From NCBI GenBank assembly GCA_963746255.1, contig CAVVAJ010000007.1:434001-498000 (forward strand): a stretch of 64,000 bases of DNA, given 5' to 3'. Source of the stretch: DAOVXM01 sp963746255. Lineage in GTDB: Bacteria > Chloroflexota > Anaerolineae > Anaerolineales > UBA4823. Under the pieces are notes generated by a model that was not told where the DNA came from, did not search any database, and worked only from the letters and a program-made list of their open reading frames with translations. Each line of letters begins with the position of its first letter. Position 1 is the first letter of the stretch. The position numbers and the translations under genes are program-made. Of this stretch, positions 45,280 to 53,371 are shown piece by piece.

Positions 45280-45897
45280 ATGAGCAGTACAGAGCGTGAA
45301 CTTGAAGTAAAGTATCATATCAAAGATTTATCCAGGTGCGAGGAACGCCTGCAGGACCTGGATGCCGTGTTGGTTAAACCGCGTATCCTCGAAAGGAATT
45401 TACGATTCGACACGCCTGGTGGTGATTTGACCAAGAAGGAGCAGGTATTACGGCTCAGACAGGACCACGCTATAAGGGTGACTTATAAGGGACCGAGTTT
45501 GGATGAGCAGGGAGCGCGTTTGCGGCAGGAATACGAGTTTTCCGTCAGCGATTTCCAGGCTGCCCAAAAACTCTTTGAGGCTTTGGGTTTCCAGGTATTT
45601 ATGCTTTATGAAAAATTCCGCACGACGTACCGGTTTGAAAATGTTGAAATTGTGCTCGACGAGATGCCCTACGGGTATTTCCTTGAGATCGAAGGACCCA
45701 ACGCGGAGGGCATTTCCGCGTCCAGCCGCTCTCTCGGGTTGGATTGGGAGCGGCGGGTGTTAGAAAGCTATACGTTGATATTTACCCATCTACGAGAGCA
45801 TTTCGGTTGGGATTTTCGCGATCTTAGTTTTGCTAACTTCCAGGATTTGGAGCCCAACCTAGCGGTCGTGGGAATCCTGCCTGCTGACAAAGGATAA
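45280..45897 (+). CDS. CYTH-domain protein (class IV adenylate cyclase-like)
   Basis: A 205-residue CYTH protein. The N-terminal ERELEVKYHI gives the ExExK motif, followed by VLRLRQDHAIRVTYKGPS with the basic residues that bind triphosphate, and an acidic pattern DEMPYGYFLEIEG near residue 135. Members are CyaB-like cyclases or triphosphatases; a triphosphatase role is as likely as cAMP synthesis. ATG 45280 follows GAGGG by seven bases; an upstream GTG would add nine residues. It ends 6 bp before the PNPOx-like gene. Confidence 0.82.
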   Translation: MSSTERELEVKYHIKDLSRCEERLQDLDAVLVKPRILERNLRFDTPGGDLTKKEQVLRLRQDHAIRVTYKGPSLDEQGARLRQEYEFSVSDFQAAQKLFEALGFQVFMLYEKFRTTYRFENVEIVLDEMPYGYFLEIEGPNAEGISASSRSLGLDWERRVLESYTLIFTHLREHFGWDFRDLSFANFQDLEPNLAVVGILPADKG

Positions 45898-45903
45898 TCT
45901 GTG

Positions 45904-46449
45904 ATGAATAAGCGCTACGATCCACAGAACCAAGCACCGAATAAGGTGCACCGTGCCGAGTACGCCTGCGATGACAATTGGATACGCACTTTCTTAGCGC
46001 AGGCTGAAACTGGTCATGTGGCAACCCGCTGGGATGAGCAACCCTTTATAACACCGGTCCTGTTCTGGTACGACCCCGATGCGCATGAGATCTACTTCCA
46101 TACGAATGTCACTGGTCGCCTGCAGGCCAATTGCCAGCGCCATCCGGAAGTATGTTTCGAGACCTTCCGATCAGGTGATCTGTTGCCGTCGAATATTGCT
46201 CTCGAGTTTTCAATCCAGTATGAAAGCGTCGTGGCTTTTGGGGTGGTCCGCCAGTTGAACCAACCTGAGCAGATGCGCGCCGCCCTGTATGGCTTGATCG
46301 AAAAGTATTTCCCTGCCATGCAGCCCGGCGTAGATTACCGGCCGATCACCGATCCGGAGATAAAACGTACCGCTGTGTTCGCAATCGCCATTGAGAGCTG
46401 GAGCGGGAAGCGGAATTTTTCAGAGGAGGCAGACCAGAGTGATGGCTAG
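45904..46449 (+). CDS. Pyridoxamine 5'-phosphate oxidase-like flavin protein
   Basis: A 181-residue split-barrel flavin-binding protein. ETGHVATRWDEQPFITPVLF, IYFHTNVTGRLQANCQRHPE and VCFETFRSGDLLPS match the FMN-binding PNPOx-like/NimA-type family. True PdxH motifs are not evident, so the enzyme may reduce another substrate or be a nitroimidazole-reductase relative. ATG 45904 or GTG 45901 could be used. It is the last gene of the run started by the acyl-CoA genes. Confidence 0.75.
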   Translation: MNKRYDPQNQAPNKVHRAEYACDDNWIRTFLAQAETGHVATRWDEQPFITPVLFWYDPDAHEIYFHTNVTGRLQANCQRHPEVCFETFRSGDLLPSNIALEFSIQYESVVAFGVVRQLNQPEQMRAALYGLIEKYFPAMQPGVDYRPITDPEIKRTAVFAIAIESWSGKRNFSEEADQSDG

Positions 46450-46542
46450 CCAGCGCTTGGTTTGGATGAATAAAATGGTATCTCATGCCCCCTATCACAT
46501 GGAATCACAAAGCCGGTTTTCTTTAATCAGAAAGTGGTAGAT

Positions 46543-47406
46543 CTATTCTTGGCAGGGCTTCATTTCCCCGGCACCCCAGCATATCTTACCCACTTTGCCC
46601 GTCTCCCCAAACAGCAGCGCTGCTAGCTCTTGAAATCGCCGCTGGTCTCCCGAGGTATAGAAATGCACCTCGGGTGAATCTTCACCGTCCGCTAACAAGT
46701 TCCCACCCACAAGGACGCGTCTGGTCTGGCGGGCAACCGCCGGAGCTGGGTCGATTACGCGCACACCTGGCCCCGCGATGTGCTGAATCTGGGGTATCAC
46801 GAAGGGGTAATGGGTGCAGCCCAGGACGATTGTGTCGATGCCCTTTTCGAGCATCGGGTCGATGGCTTGCTTTAGGATTGCTGTGGCTGGTGTTCCTTGC
46901 AGATCGCCTGCTTCAATAAACTCCACTAAGCCCGGGCATGTGTCTTGATATACATTGACATCATAAGCAAAACGTTCAATGACCGAGCTGTAGAGCTCAC
47001 CTTGGAATGTCGCGGGTGTGGCCAGCACACCGACGGCGCCGCTCTGGGTATGTTCTGCGGCCGGTTTCACGGCGGGTTCCATCCCGACAAATGGAATCCC
47101 TGGGAACTGGTCGCGCAGGTAGTGCAGTGCTGCGGCTGATGCAGTGTTGCAAGCAACTACGATGAGTTTGACCGGTTGTGAGAGCAGGAAACGTGTGATC
47201 CCAACGGCGAATGTGCGTACTTCCTCCAGCTGGCGGGGGCCATAAGGCACGTGCGCCTGGTCGGCTATGTAGACCAGCTGTTCGTTGGGCAGCTCACGCC
47301 GCACTGCGCGCAGGACGGACAGCCCACCCACCCCCGAATCGAAGACGCCGATGGCTGATTTAGACTTAGTTTTAGATGCAGGTGGAGCGGTAATAGGCTG
47401 GCTCAC
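46543..47406 (-). CDS. murI: Glutamate racemase
   Basis: A 287-residue racemase supplying D-glutamate for peptidoglycan. The two catalytic cysteines are in VVACNTASAAAL (about 86) and VLGCTHYPFVIPQI (about 196), and IGVFDSGVGGLSVLRAV carries the Asp near the N-terminus. Its start overlaps the glutamine amidotransferase gene by 4 bp, so the two are translationally coupled on the minus strand. Supports a peptidoglycan-containing or at least D-Glu-using organism. Confidence 0.94.
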   Translation of the reverse strand: MSQPITAPPASKTKSKSAIGVFDSGVGGLSVLRAVRRELPNEQLVYIADQAHVPYGPRQLEEVRTFAVGITRFLLSQPVKLIVVACNTASAAALHYLRDQFPGIPFVGMEPAVKPAAEHTQSGAVGVLATPATFQGELYSSVIERFAYDVNVYQDTCPGLVEFIEAGDLQGTPATAILKQAIDPMLEKGIDTIVLGCTHYPFVIPQIQHIAGPGVRVIDPAPAVARQTRRVLVGGNLLADGEDSPEVHFYTSGDQRRFQELAALLFGETGKVGKICWGAGEMKPCQE

Positions 47407-48125
47407 TTATCTTTGGTTGCCTTAACAAAAGCGCTGAATAGATTGCGCATGCTGTCGTGCGCCTGTAGGCATTCGGGGTGCCATTGTACTGCGATTCCGA
47501 ATGGATAGCTCTCGATCTCAACTGCTTCAATCAGCCCGTCTCCCGCTCTGGCAGTGATTGCAAGACCATTGGCCAAGTCGCGAATTCCTTGGTGGTGCAA
47601 GCTGTTGACTTGAATATCGGACCTGGAAAAGATTTTTGATATATAGCTTCCCGCTTCGATTTTTACACGATGGGCGAGGTAATCGCGTGGGTGACCAGGG
47701 TGGAAATCGTGGTTATCTGTATCAGGACGCTGGTCGAGCAGGTCCTCATAGAGAGTCCCCCCCATGGCGACATTGATCAACTGCATACCGCGGCAAATCC
47801 CCAAGATGGGCAAGCCGAGAGCCCGCGCTTGGTGGAAAGCTTGGATCTCCAATATGTCGCGATCCAGGTCGACTGATGCCACTTTAGGATGGCTAGTGGA
47901 GCCGTATGCGAGTGGATCGATATCACCGCCGCCCGGTAGTAGAAGCCCATCAAGCCGGCTGACGAGGTCTTGCAGCTGTCGGGTAGACAATCCCGCTGGA
48001 ATCAATATCGGGCTGGCGCCAGCCTGGCTCAGCGCATCCGTGTAAGCTTTTGGCAGGGTAATATGCTTGACTTGAGGTAGTTCGATTCTCTGGGCGGAAG
48101 TGACCCCGATGAGTGGTGCTAGCAT
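47403..48125 (-). CDS. Class I glutamine amidotransferase (gamma-glutamyl hydrolase-like)
   Basis: A 240-residue peptidase C26-type protein. The nucleophile Cys is in LGICRGMQLINVAMGG, and the His-Glu pair in GIAVQWHPECLQ. GLLLPGGGDIDPLAYG is typical of the PuuD/gamma-glutamyl-GABA hydrolase group. It hydrolyses gamma-glutamyl amides. Coupled to murI by an ATGA overlap; both act on glutamate derivatives. Copy B of the dispersed repeat lies 17 bp upstream of its start. Confidence 0.87.
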   Translation of the reverse strand: MLAPLIGVTSAQRIELPQVKHITLPKAYTDALSQAGASPILIPAGLSTRQLQDLVSRLDGLLLPGGGDIDPLAYGSTSHPKVASVDLDRDILEIQAFHQARALGLPILGICRGMQLINVAMGGTLYEDLLDQRPDTDNHDFHPGHPRDYLAHRVKIEAGSYISKIFSRSDIQVNSLHHQGIRDLANGLAITARAGDGLIEAVEIESYPFGIAVQWHPECLQAHDSMRNLFSAFVKATKDK

Positions 48126-48141
48126 GTGTGCGTTCCGTGTA

Positions 48142-48261
48142 CTAGTGTTCCGTCAACTGTGATTGTGTAGTAAGAAAAGATTATGGATGGAACACTTTAA
48201 TCTTTGTCAAGGGTGTAGTAACCGGCTATCGAATGAACTATCTTCCTTAACAAAGCACTAG
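48142..48261. repeat. Dispersed CTAG-ended hairpin element, copy B
   Basis: A 120-bp element with perfect terminal CTAGTG / CACTAG (ACTAGTG / CACTAGT if one more base is taken). Inside are AGTGTTCC (48144-48151) with GGAACACT (48189-48196), and CTTTGTCAAGG (48202-48212) with CCTTAACAAAG (48245-48255; 10 of 11 pair). The order and spacing repeat copy A at 16926. Arms are conserved while loops differ. Confidence 0.7.
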
Positions 48262-48266
48262 TACCA

Positions 48267-48302
48267 TAAAAGGGCGCAGCGACCTAACGGCTGTGCCCTT
48301 TT
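48267..48302 (-). terminator. Intrinsic terminator of rplS
   Basis: AAAAGGGCGCAGC (to 48280) pairs with GCTGTGCCCTTTT (from 48290) with one G-U pair. On the minus strand it lies 25 bp after rplS and ends in a short T run. The hairpin has T runs on both sides and may also work in the plus direction. Confidence 0.78.
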
Positions 48303-48326
48303 ATTACTTTCGTTCATTCGATCTTA

Positions 48327-48677
48327 TTAGTTAGTGAATTTTTGCTTCAGCCTGGAGCGCTTCCCGGTCCGCTCACGCAGGAAGTAAAGCTGGGCGCGGC
48401 GTACATGTGAGTGCCGTTCCACTAATACTTTCTCCAGGCGCGGTGAGCGTAGAAGGAACGTGCGCTCAACACCGATACCGTTGCTGGCGATGCGCCGCAC
48501 GGTGAAGTTGGCATTGTTGCCGCCTTTGCGCATCCGGATTACCGTACCGCGGAATTCCTGGGTACGCTCATTATTGCCTTCTTTGATGCGGACAAAAACG
48601 CGTACGATATCGCCCGGGCTCAGCTCGGGGATATTCTCATTGATTGGAGCTTCAACAGCCTTTAGTAAATCACTCAT
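48327..48677 (-). CDS. rplS: 50S ribosomal protein L19
   Basis: A 116-residue ribosomal protein with L19 landmarks: FSPGDIVRVFVRIKEG-like region (LSPGDIVRVFVRIKEGNNER), EFRGTVIRMRKGG, FTVRRIASNGIGVERTF and RRAQLYFLRERTGKRSRLKQ. It lies at the 30S-50S interface. ATG 48677 is chosen; a 20-residue extension is possible in frame but is not seen in the family. The gene stands alone on the minus strand, without the usual rpsP-rimM-trmD neighbours. Confidence 0.95.
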   Translation of the reverse strand: MSDLLKAVEAPINENIPELSPGDIVRVFVRIKEGNNERTQEFRGTVIRMRKGGNNANFTVRRIASNGIGVERTFLLRSPRLEKVLVERHSHVRRAQLYFLRERTGKRSRLKQKFTN

Positions 48678-48866
48678 CTTTCTCTTTCCTTTACCTGGCA
48701 GCTTGCACACCGCTGGCATGGCGAAATCAAAACACATAAAACAACCGCCATTGGCGGCGCGAGACGGGATTATACCATGCCTATTCGGATTTGAGAAGGA
48801 AAACTAGTCGTAATGCTTGACCCAATCCCTGGGCGATGGTAAAATCCCGTCGCTGTACGATGCTCA

Positions 48867-48939
48867 GCCCCCATCGTCTAGGGGACTAGGACGTAGCCCT
48901 TTCAAGGCTAAGACGGGAGTTCGAATCTCCCTGGGGGCA
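48867..48939 (+). tRNA. trnE: tRNA-Glu (TTC)
   Basis: A 73-nt cloverleaf. Acceptor GCCCCCA pairs with TGGGGGC, discriminator A. The anticodon arm is TAGCC-CTTTCAA-GGCTA with anticodon TTC (48901-48903). The T arm is GGGAG-TTCGAAT-CTCCC. No encoded CCA. A terminator follows directly. Confidence 0.97.
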
Positions 48940-48944
48940 TGATC

Positions 48945-48971
48945 AAAAAGAGCGGTATACCGCTCTTTTTT
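48945..48971 (+). terminator. Intrinsic terminator after tRNA-Glu
   Basis: AAAAGAGCGG pairs with CCGCTCTTTT around a TATA loop and ends in TTTTTT. The 178 bp beyond it hold two weak hairpins (48978-48998 and 49003-49027) and no gene. Confidence 0.88.
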
Positions 48972-49148
48972 GTATTAGGAGTTTGTGGAGCAAACTCCAC
49001 CTCGAAATACCTCATTAACATATTTCGGCAATCGGAGCTACAATTTGAAGCGGCTCACTCCCGGCAAATCGACTTGGACTTTGCTACGCAATCGTCGCAA
49101 TGACATTTGGAATCATTGATTTACTGAAAATAAATTCATCAATATGAT

Positions 49149-49662
49149 CATGGAAAGCTTGTCTGGGTTGATCGCCCCACAAACAAGCGCTTCATTCCGG
49201 CCTGTGAGACGGTATGCCATCCGGATTGATGTTGCCGCGGCCTGTTAACCATCATAGGTAGGCACATTGACGACATCCATTTCAACCAACTCGCCCATCA
49301 TACAGGAGAATTCAAAGAGTGCTTGAAAACGTCCATGATCATCATGCGGTTCGCCGGCATATGCTGTGAGAAACTCATTGCGTCCATTAATTTCATCGCA
49401 CACTGCTGGAATAAAATGCTGGTAACACCCAGCCCCTCGAAAGTTGAGATAATCTTTGCAAGTTACATTCTGCGAGAGTATCTCCTCCACATGCCTGATG
49501 AGATCATATTCAGACAGACAAGGCTCTGGTAAGTCCATCTTCCCTTTCACCCGGAGCGCCTCAGGAATATCCTCATACAACGCTTCAACACTAGCAACTC
49601 CAATCTCGTCAAGCATCTGCTGCTTTATCGAAGGTTCAGAGTTAGGGATATATGGATGAACT
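49149..49662 (-). pseudogene. Glycine dehydrogenase subunit 1 (gcvPA) N-terminal remnant
   Basis: About 170 residues of the GcvPA N-terminus, against about 450 in the full protein. PYIPNSEPSIKQQMLDEIGV opens the homology; NFRGAGCYQHFIPAVCDEIN and FLTAYAGEPHDDHGRFQALF follow. At VNVPTYDG a TAA (49245-49247) sits where WGQ is expected, after which the same frame continues QAAATSIRMAYRLTGRNEAL and NPDKLSMI before homology is lost. The start codon position reads GTT, preceded by a stop. This is a dead fragment of a glycine cleavage system gene. No gcvT, gcvH or gcvPB is in the window. Confidence 0.85.
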
Positions 49663-49754
49663 TATGGCAATTTATTGACCGTGTTTCTCTCTTTCTATTT
49701 GTACAATAACCTTTATTGGTTTACAAACAATCCGTCAAACTGTTGACCAATGAT

Positions 49755-51215
49755 CTAATCAAAAGATATGTCAGGCAATTTCTTCATGCCAGCTTTATTA
49801 GCCGCCTTGGTAGTGAGATCGCGAAGTTCTTTCTTGACCTCATCTGATATTGGCGATTGTTGATAATGCGTTAGGAGTGAATCTACTCGGTCTTGGGCCC
49901 GTTCCCAAGTGGATTTTGACCCTTTCTTCTCCCATGCCTCCAGGGAGTCTCGGTCAATCACTTCAGAAGGGATATACAATTCCTCACGGAACCATTTCAT
50001 CGTATGGGGGTGACCCAAATAGCCTGCCTTGTGTCCGAGATCCTGAACAATATCGAGCGCGATAGGTGTCTGGCGGCCATCTATCCCTGCGACCAGGCGT
50101 TTCGCCATACCAATGATCTCGGCGTCAATCACCAGTTTTTCGTAGCTCAGGCAGCTTTCAAAATCCATCATCCCAGCGCCGGAAACCATGTTAGCCCCGG
50201 CAAGGGCAGCAAAGAAGGTGCTAGAAGATTCCAGACCACATTGGGCATCGACGATCTTGGCATCACTCATCCCAAGATATGAATGAGTTGGCATGCCTAA
50301 TTCTTTGCCCACTTGAATGTAAGCACAATTGATCATCCAGGTGCCTATTGCGCCCATGGGGGTTGTCCCTTTGCGCATATCAAAGGTGGCGGGAGAGCCA
50401 CCCCAAACAATCGGTGCGCCGGGGTTTGACAATTGGTTGATGGTTACACCGCTCAGGCTCTCTGCAGTATGCTGCACCACCGCGCCGGCAATCGTGACAA
50501 CAGATGTCGCTCCGGCTATTGGCATGGAAATTAATTGAGCCGGGATGTCACATTTGGCAGAGTCAATTAAGTTCTGGCATGTGATATCGCTCCACTTCAA
50601 TGGCGGGGATGGGCAGACGTCAAAAACCGCTACCGGTTTCTCTGCCAAGGTTTTTTCACTTCCAACCACCGCAACGAGCATATCTTTCATCGTCCGCCAG
50701 GTTTCTTTTTCGAAAGCGCCTGTAATGATAGGTTTTCGCATATAATTCAGCGCCAAATAAAGGCGGTAAAGATCGCCGATAGCCTCGGGCACATCAGATG
50801 TGATAAAGGCGGTGCTCTGTGCATCCAGTTGGGGAATCGTTTCCACGAGTTTGACAAATTTGACTAAATCATCGGTGATCGCCTGGCGCTGCCGTTGGGT
50901 TTCACTATCCAGAATCGTGATTCCTCCTGACCCAGGATCGAATTGGACGCTATCTCCTCCATAGTGAACAACTTGATTCCCGTCTAAATCGTAAAGATAA
51001 AATTCAGACGGTCGAGTATCTAGGGCCTGCCGGGCAATCTTTTCTGGAATTTTGGCGATCTTGCTTTCCATATCTACCTCTGCGCCTGCATCAGCCAACA
51101 AAGAAAGCGCTTCATCGTTATGAACCTGAATACCAGGGTTCATTAACAGGGCAAATCCTTCTTCGATGATTTGCATGACAAGCTCATCTGAAAGAAGGTT
51201 TAGTTTTGGGCGCAT
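49755..51215 (-). CDS. MttB-family trimethylamine/quaternary-amine methyltransferase
   Basis: A 486-residue TIM-barrel protein of the MttB superfamily, which transfers a methyl group from a methylamine or betaine to a corrinoid protein. RPKLNLLSDELVMQIIEEGF opens the protein; STDS-like HSYLGMSDAKIVDAQCGLES marks the region where true trimethylamine methyltransferases carry pyrrolysine. No in-frame TAG occurs, so this is a non-pyrrolysine homologue, the class that includes glycine-betaine methyltransferases. GGAGGT seven bases upstream selects ATG 51215. No corrinoid protein gene is nearby. It faces the ABC importer divergently, suggesting a shared substrate. Confidence 0.87.
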   Translation of the reverse strand: MRPKLNLLSDELVMQIIEEGFALLMNPGIQVHNDEALSLLADAGAEVDMESKIAKIPEKIARQALDTRPSEFYLYDLDGNQVVHYGGDSVQFDPGSGGITILDSETQRQRQAITDDLVKFVKLVETIPQLDAQSTAFITSDVPEAIGDLYRLYLALNYMRKPIITGAFEKETWRTMKDMLVAVVGSEKTLAEKPVAVFDVCPSPPLKWSDITCQNLIDSAKCDIPAQLISMPIAGATSVVTIAGAVVQHTAESLSGVTINQLSNPGAPIVWGGSPATFDMRKGTTPMGAIGTWMINCAYIQVGKELGMPTHSYLGMSDAKIVDAQCGLESSSTFFAALAGANMVSGAGMMDFESCLSYEKLVIDAEIIGMAKRLVAGIDGRQTPIALDIVQDLGHKAGYLGHPHTMKWFREELYIPSEVIDRDSLEAWEKKGSKSTWERAQDRVDSLLTHYQQSPISDEVKKELRDLTTKAANKAGMKKLPDISFD

Positions 51216-51411
51216 CGTTTGTACCTCCATGTGTTATGTTTGAGTATTAAATTTTACACGATATTTGATTATCAAGCCGCCTTCCAAGTTGATTCTCGCC
51301 GTTTATACACTCTTGTACGCCATAAGTTTAATATTAATAAATATCCCTTTCATGTATAATATTATAGTCAAATCTGAGGTCCACTATCAAAGGGGAAAAG
51401 GAGAATGCTAT

Positions 51412-53145
51412 ATGTCCAGAAAACGCAATTTGTTCACAGTGTTATTGGTTCTAAGCCTGATTACGGGCTTATTGGCATCCTGTACGACGCCAACACCAGA
51501 ACCAACCCAAGCCCAAGTTGAACCAGTAGAAGAACCCGCTGCACCCCCAGAGGAACCCGAGCCCGAGCCAGAAGATATAGATTTGCTGGATCAGGTGATG
51601 GAGGCCGGAACGCTACTGGTATCCACAGATCCTAACTATGCTCCTCAGAGCTTCCTAAACGAAGATGGCGAGCTGGATGGATTTGATGTTGATACAGCGA
51701 AAGAGGTCGCCAAGCGCTTAGGCGTTGAGGTAGAATTCGTCACCCCAGATTGGGATCTGATTACTGCCGGGGGATGGGCGGGGCGTTGGGATGTCAGCAT
51801 TGGGTCAATGACGCCGACGGAGGATCGATCCGAAGTGTTATGGTTTACCGGTGGGTATTATTTCACACCCGCCGTCTTCGCAGTACATAAAGACAATTCG
51901 GATATCATGTCTGTTGATGATTTGTCTGGCAAGGTTGTCGGTCTAGGAACTGCAACGACATATGAATCCTGGCTAAATGGTACTCTTTCCATCTTGGGTG
52001 GAGAAGTAATGTATGATCCTCCAGCGGGAGTAGAAGTAAAGCCATACTCCACGGATTCCGAAGCAGTTCAGGACCTAGCATTGGGCGACGGGGTTCGTCT
52101 GGACGCAGTTATGTCTGCCCAACCCACCATCCAGGAAGCCATCGACAGTGGCGTGCCGCTAAAATACCTCGGTACGCCTGCCTTCTACGAACCGCTTGTC
52201 TTTGCTCTCGATAAGGGCCGGGGGACATCAGATAAAATGGTGGCGAAATTGGATGAAATTCTTGACGAGATGCATTCAGACGGCACCCTGACCGAATTAT
52301 CACTTGAATGGTATGGGATCGACATCACAACCCTTATTAAACCTGAGGACGCACCACTCGAACCAGCGGCAATGGATCTATTAGACGAGATCATGGAAGC
52401 TGGAGTTCTTCGGGTATCCACCGATCCCAACTATGCACCTCAGAGTTTCTTGAACGCTGATGGTGAACTGGATGGCTTCGATGTTGCGACAGCCAAAGAA
52501 GTCGCCAAGCGCCTGGGTGTCGAAGTGGAGTTCGTTACTCCGGACTGGGATCTGATCACGGCAGGCGGTTGGGCCGGTCGCTGGGACCTGAGCATTGGAT
52601 CCATGACGCCTACAGAGGATCGTTCTGAAGTGCTTTGGTTTACCGACGCTTATTACTACACGCCAGCCGTTGTAGCGGTTCACAAAGATAACACCGACAT
52701 CACCGATATCGAGAGTTTATCTGGTCAGACAGTCGGGCTTGGCACTGCAACCACATACGAATCCTGGTTCGACGGGTCTCTATCCATTTTGGGAGGCGAA
52801 ATCGTATATGAGGCGCCGGACGGTGTGGATGTGAAACCTTACTCAACTGATTCCGAAGCAATTCAAGACCTTGCCTTAGGCGATGGTGTTAGACTAAATG
52901 CAGTTATGTCAGCTCAGCCAACGATTGAGGAAGCGATCAGTAGCGGCGTGCCGCTCAAGATTATTGGCACCCCCGCCTTCTACGAACCGCTAGTCTTTTC
53001 CCTGGACAAGAGCCGTGGTCCATCTGACAAATTCGTTGAAAAATTAAACGAAATTCTGGCAGAGATGCATGCAGATGGGACCCTTGAGGAATTGTCCATT
53101 GAATGGTACGGTTTTGATATCACGACCCTGGTCCTACCTGAATAG
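51412..53145 (+). CDS. ABC binding lipoprotein with two tandem SBP_bac_3 domains
   Basis: A 577-residue lipoprotein (lipobox LLASC; Pro/Glu-rich tether to about residue 55) with two nearly identical copies of the family-3 amino-acid-binding domain, about 60-310 and 325-577. Repeated blocks include ADGELDGFDVATAKEVAKRL, FVTPDWDLITAGGWAGRWD, SIGSMTPTEDRSEVLWFT, VGLGTATTYESW and GTPAFYEPLVFALDKGRG. Both carry the ligand-binding pattern, so two sites are likely. The DNA of the copies differs at many third positions. GGAG at 51399-51402 and a TATAAT (51355-51360) lie upstream. A hairpin separates it from the permease gene. Confidence 0.9.
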   Translation: MSRKRNLFTVLLVLSLITGLLASCTTPTPEPTQAQVEPVEEPAAPPEEPEPEPEDIDLLDQVMEAGTLLVSTDPNYAPQSFLNEDGELDGFDVDTAKEVAKRLGVEVEFVTPDWDLITAGGWAGRWDVSIGSMTPTEDRSEVLWFTGGYYFTPAVFAVHKDNSDIMSVDDLSGKVVGLGTATTYESWLNGTLSILGGEVMYDPPAGVEVKPYSTDSEAVQDLALGDGVRLDAVMSAQPTIQEAIDSGVPLKYLGTPAFYEPLVFALDKGRGTSDKMVAKLDEILDEMHSDGTLTELSLEWYGIDITTLIKPEDAPLEPAAMDLLDEIMEAGVLRVSTDPNYAPQSFLNADGELDGFDVATAKEVAKRLGVEVEFVTPDWDLITAGGWAGRWDLSIGSMTPTEDRSEVLWFTDAYYYTPAVVAVHKDNTDITDIESLSGQTVGLGTATTYESWFDGSLSILGGEIVYEAPDGVDVKPYSTDSEAIQDLALGDGVRLNAVMSAQPTIEEAISSGVPLKIIGTPAFYEPLVFSLDKSRGPSDKFVEKLNEILAEMHADGTLEELSIEWYGFDITTLVLPE

Positions 53146-53158
53146 TTCAATATCCAAC

Positions 53159-53194
53159 GGAGAGGAAATCAGGGTTTTGCCTGATTTCCTCTCC
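53159..53194 (+). terminator. Long hairpin between tandem binding protein and WD40-permease genes
   Basis: GGAGAGGAAATCAGG (53159-53173) pairs perfectly over 15 bp with CCTGATTTCCTCTCC (53180-53194) across a 6-nt loop. The downstream sequence is ATTCTAATTATT, only weakly T-rich, so it may partially terminate or protect the binding-protein mRNA. Confidence 0.7.
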
Positions 53195-53371
53195 ATTCTA
53201 ATTATTACCGAAGAATCATAAAAATAAATTTGCCCCTGGCAGATTGCACAGCAACTGAAACATTAACTGCTGTTCAGATTTCGTGTCTTTCGATCTTCTG
53301 GATATTGAGGAGCTGTTTAAAAGAGGGCTCTCAGGACCGATCATTTTAACCAGCTTAAGGAGGGTATGGCT

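Noticed and set aside
49003..49027. Weak CGAAATA/TATTTCG hairpin after tRNA-Glu as an ncRNA or attachment site
   Set aside because: The stem is only 7 bp and AT rich; no tRNA 3'-end duplication or integrase gene was found, so no attachment site is called.
49755..51215. Possible pyrrolysine-containing methyltransferase
   Set aside because: No in-frame TAG interrupts the gene and the position equivalent to pyrrolysine is read through by ordinary codons, so it belongs to the non-pyrrolysine MttB group.
51265..51275. TTGATTATCAA palindrome between mttB and the importer as an operator
   Set aside because: An 11-bp AT-rich palindrome in an AT-rich intergenic region is expected by chance, and no second copy or promoter overlap supports it.
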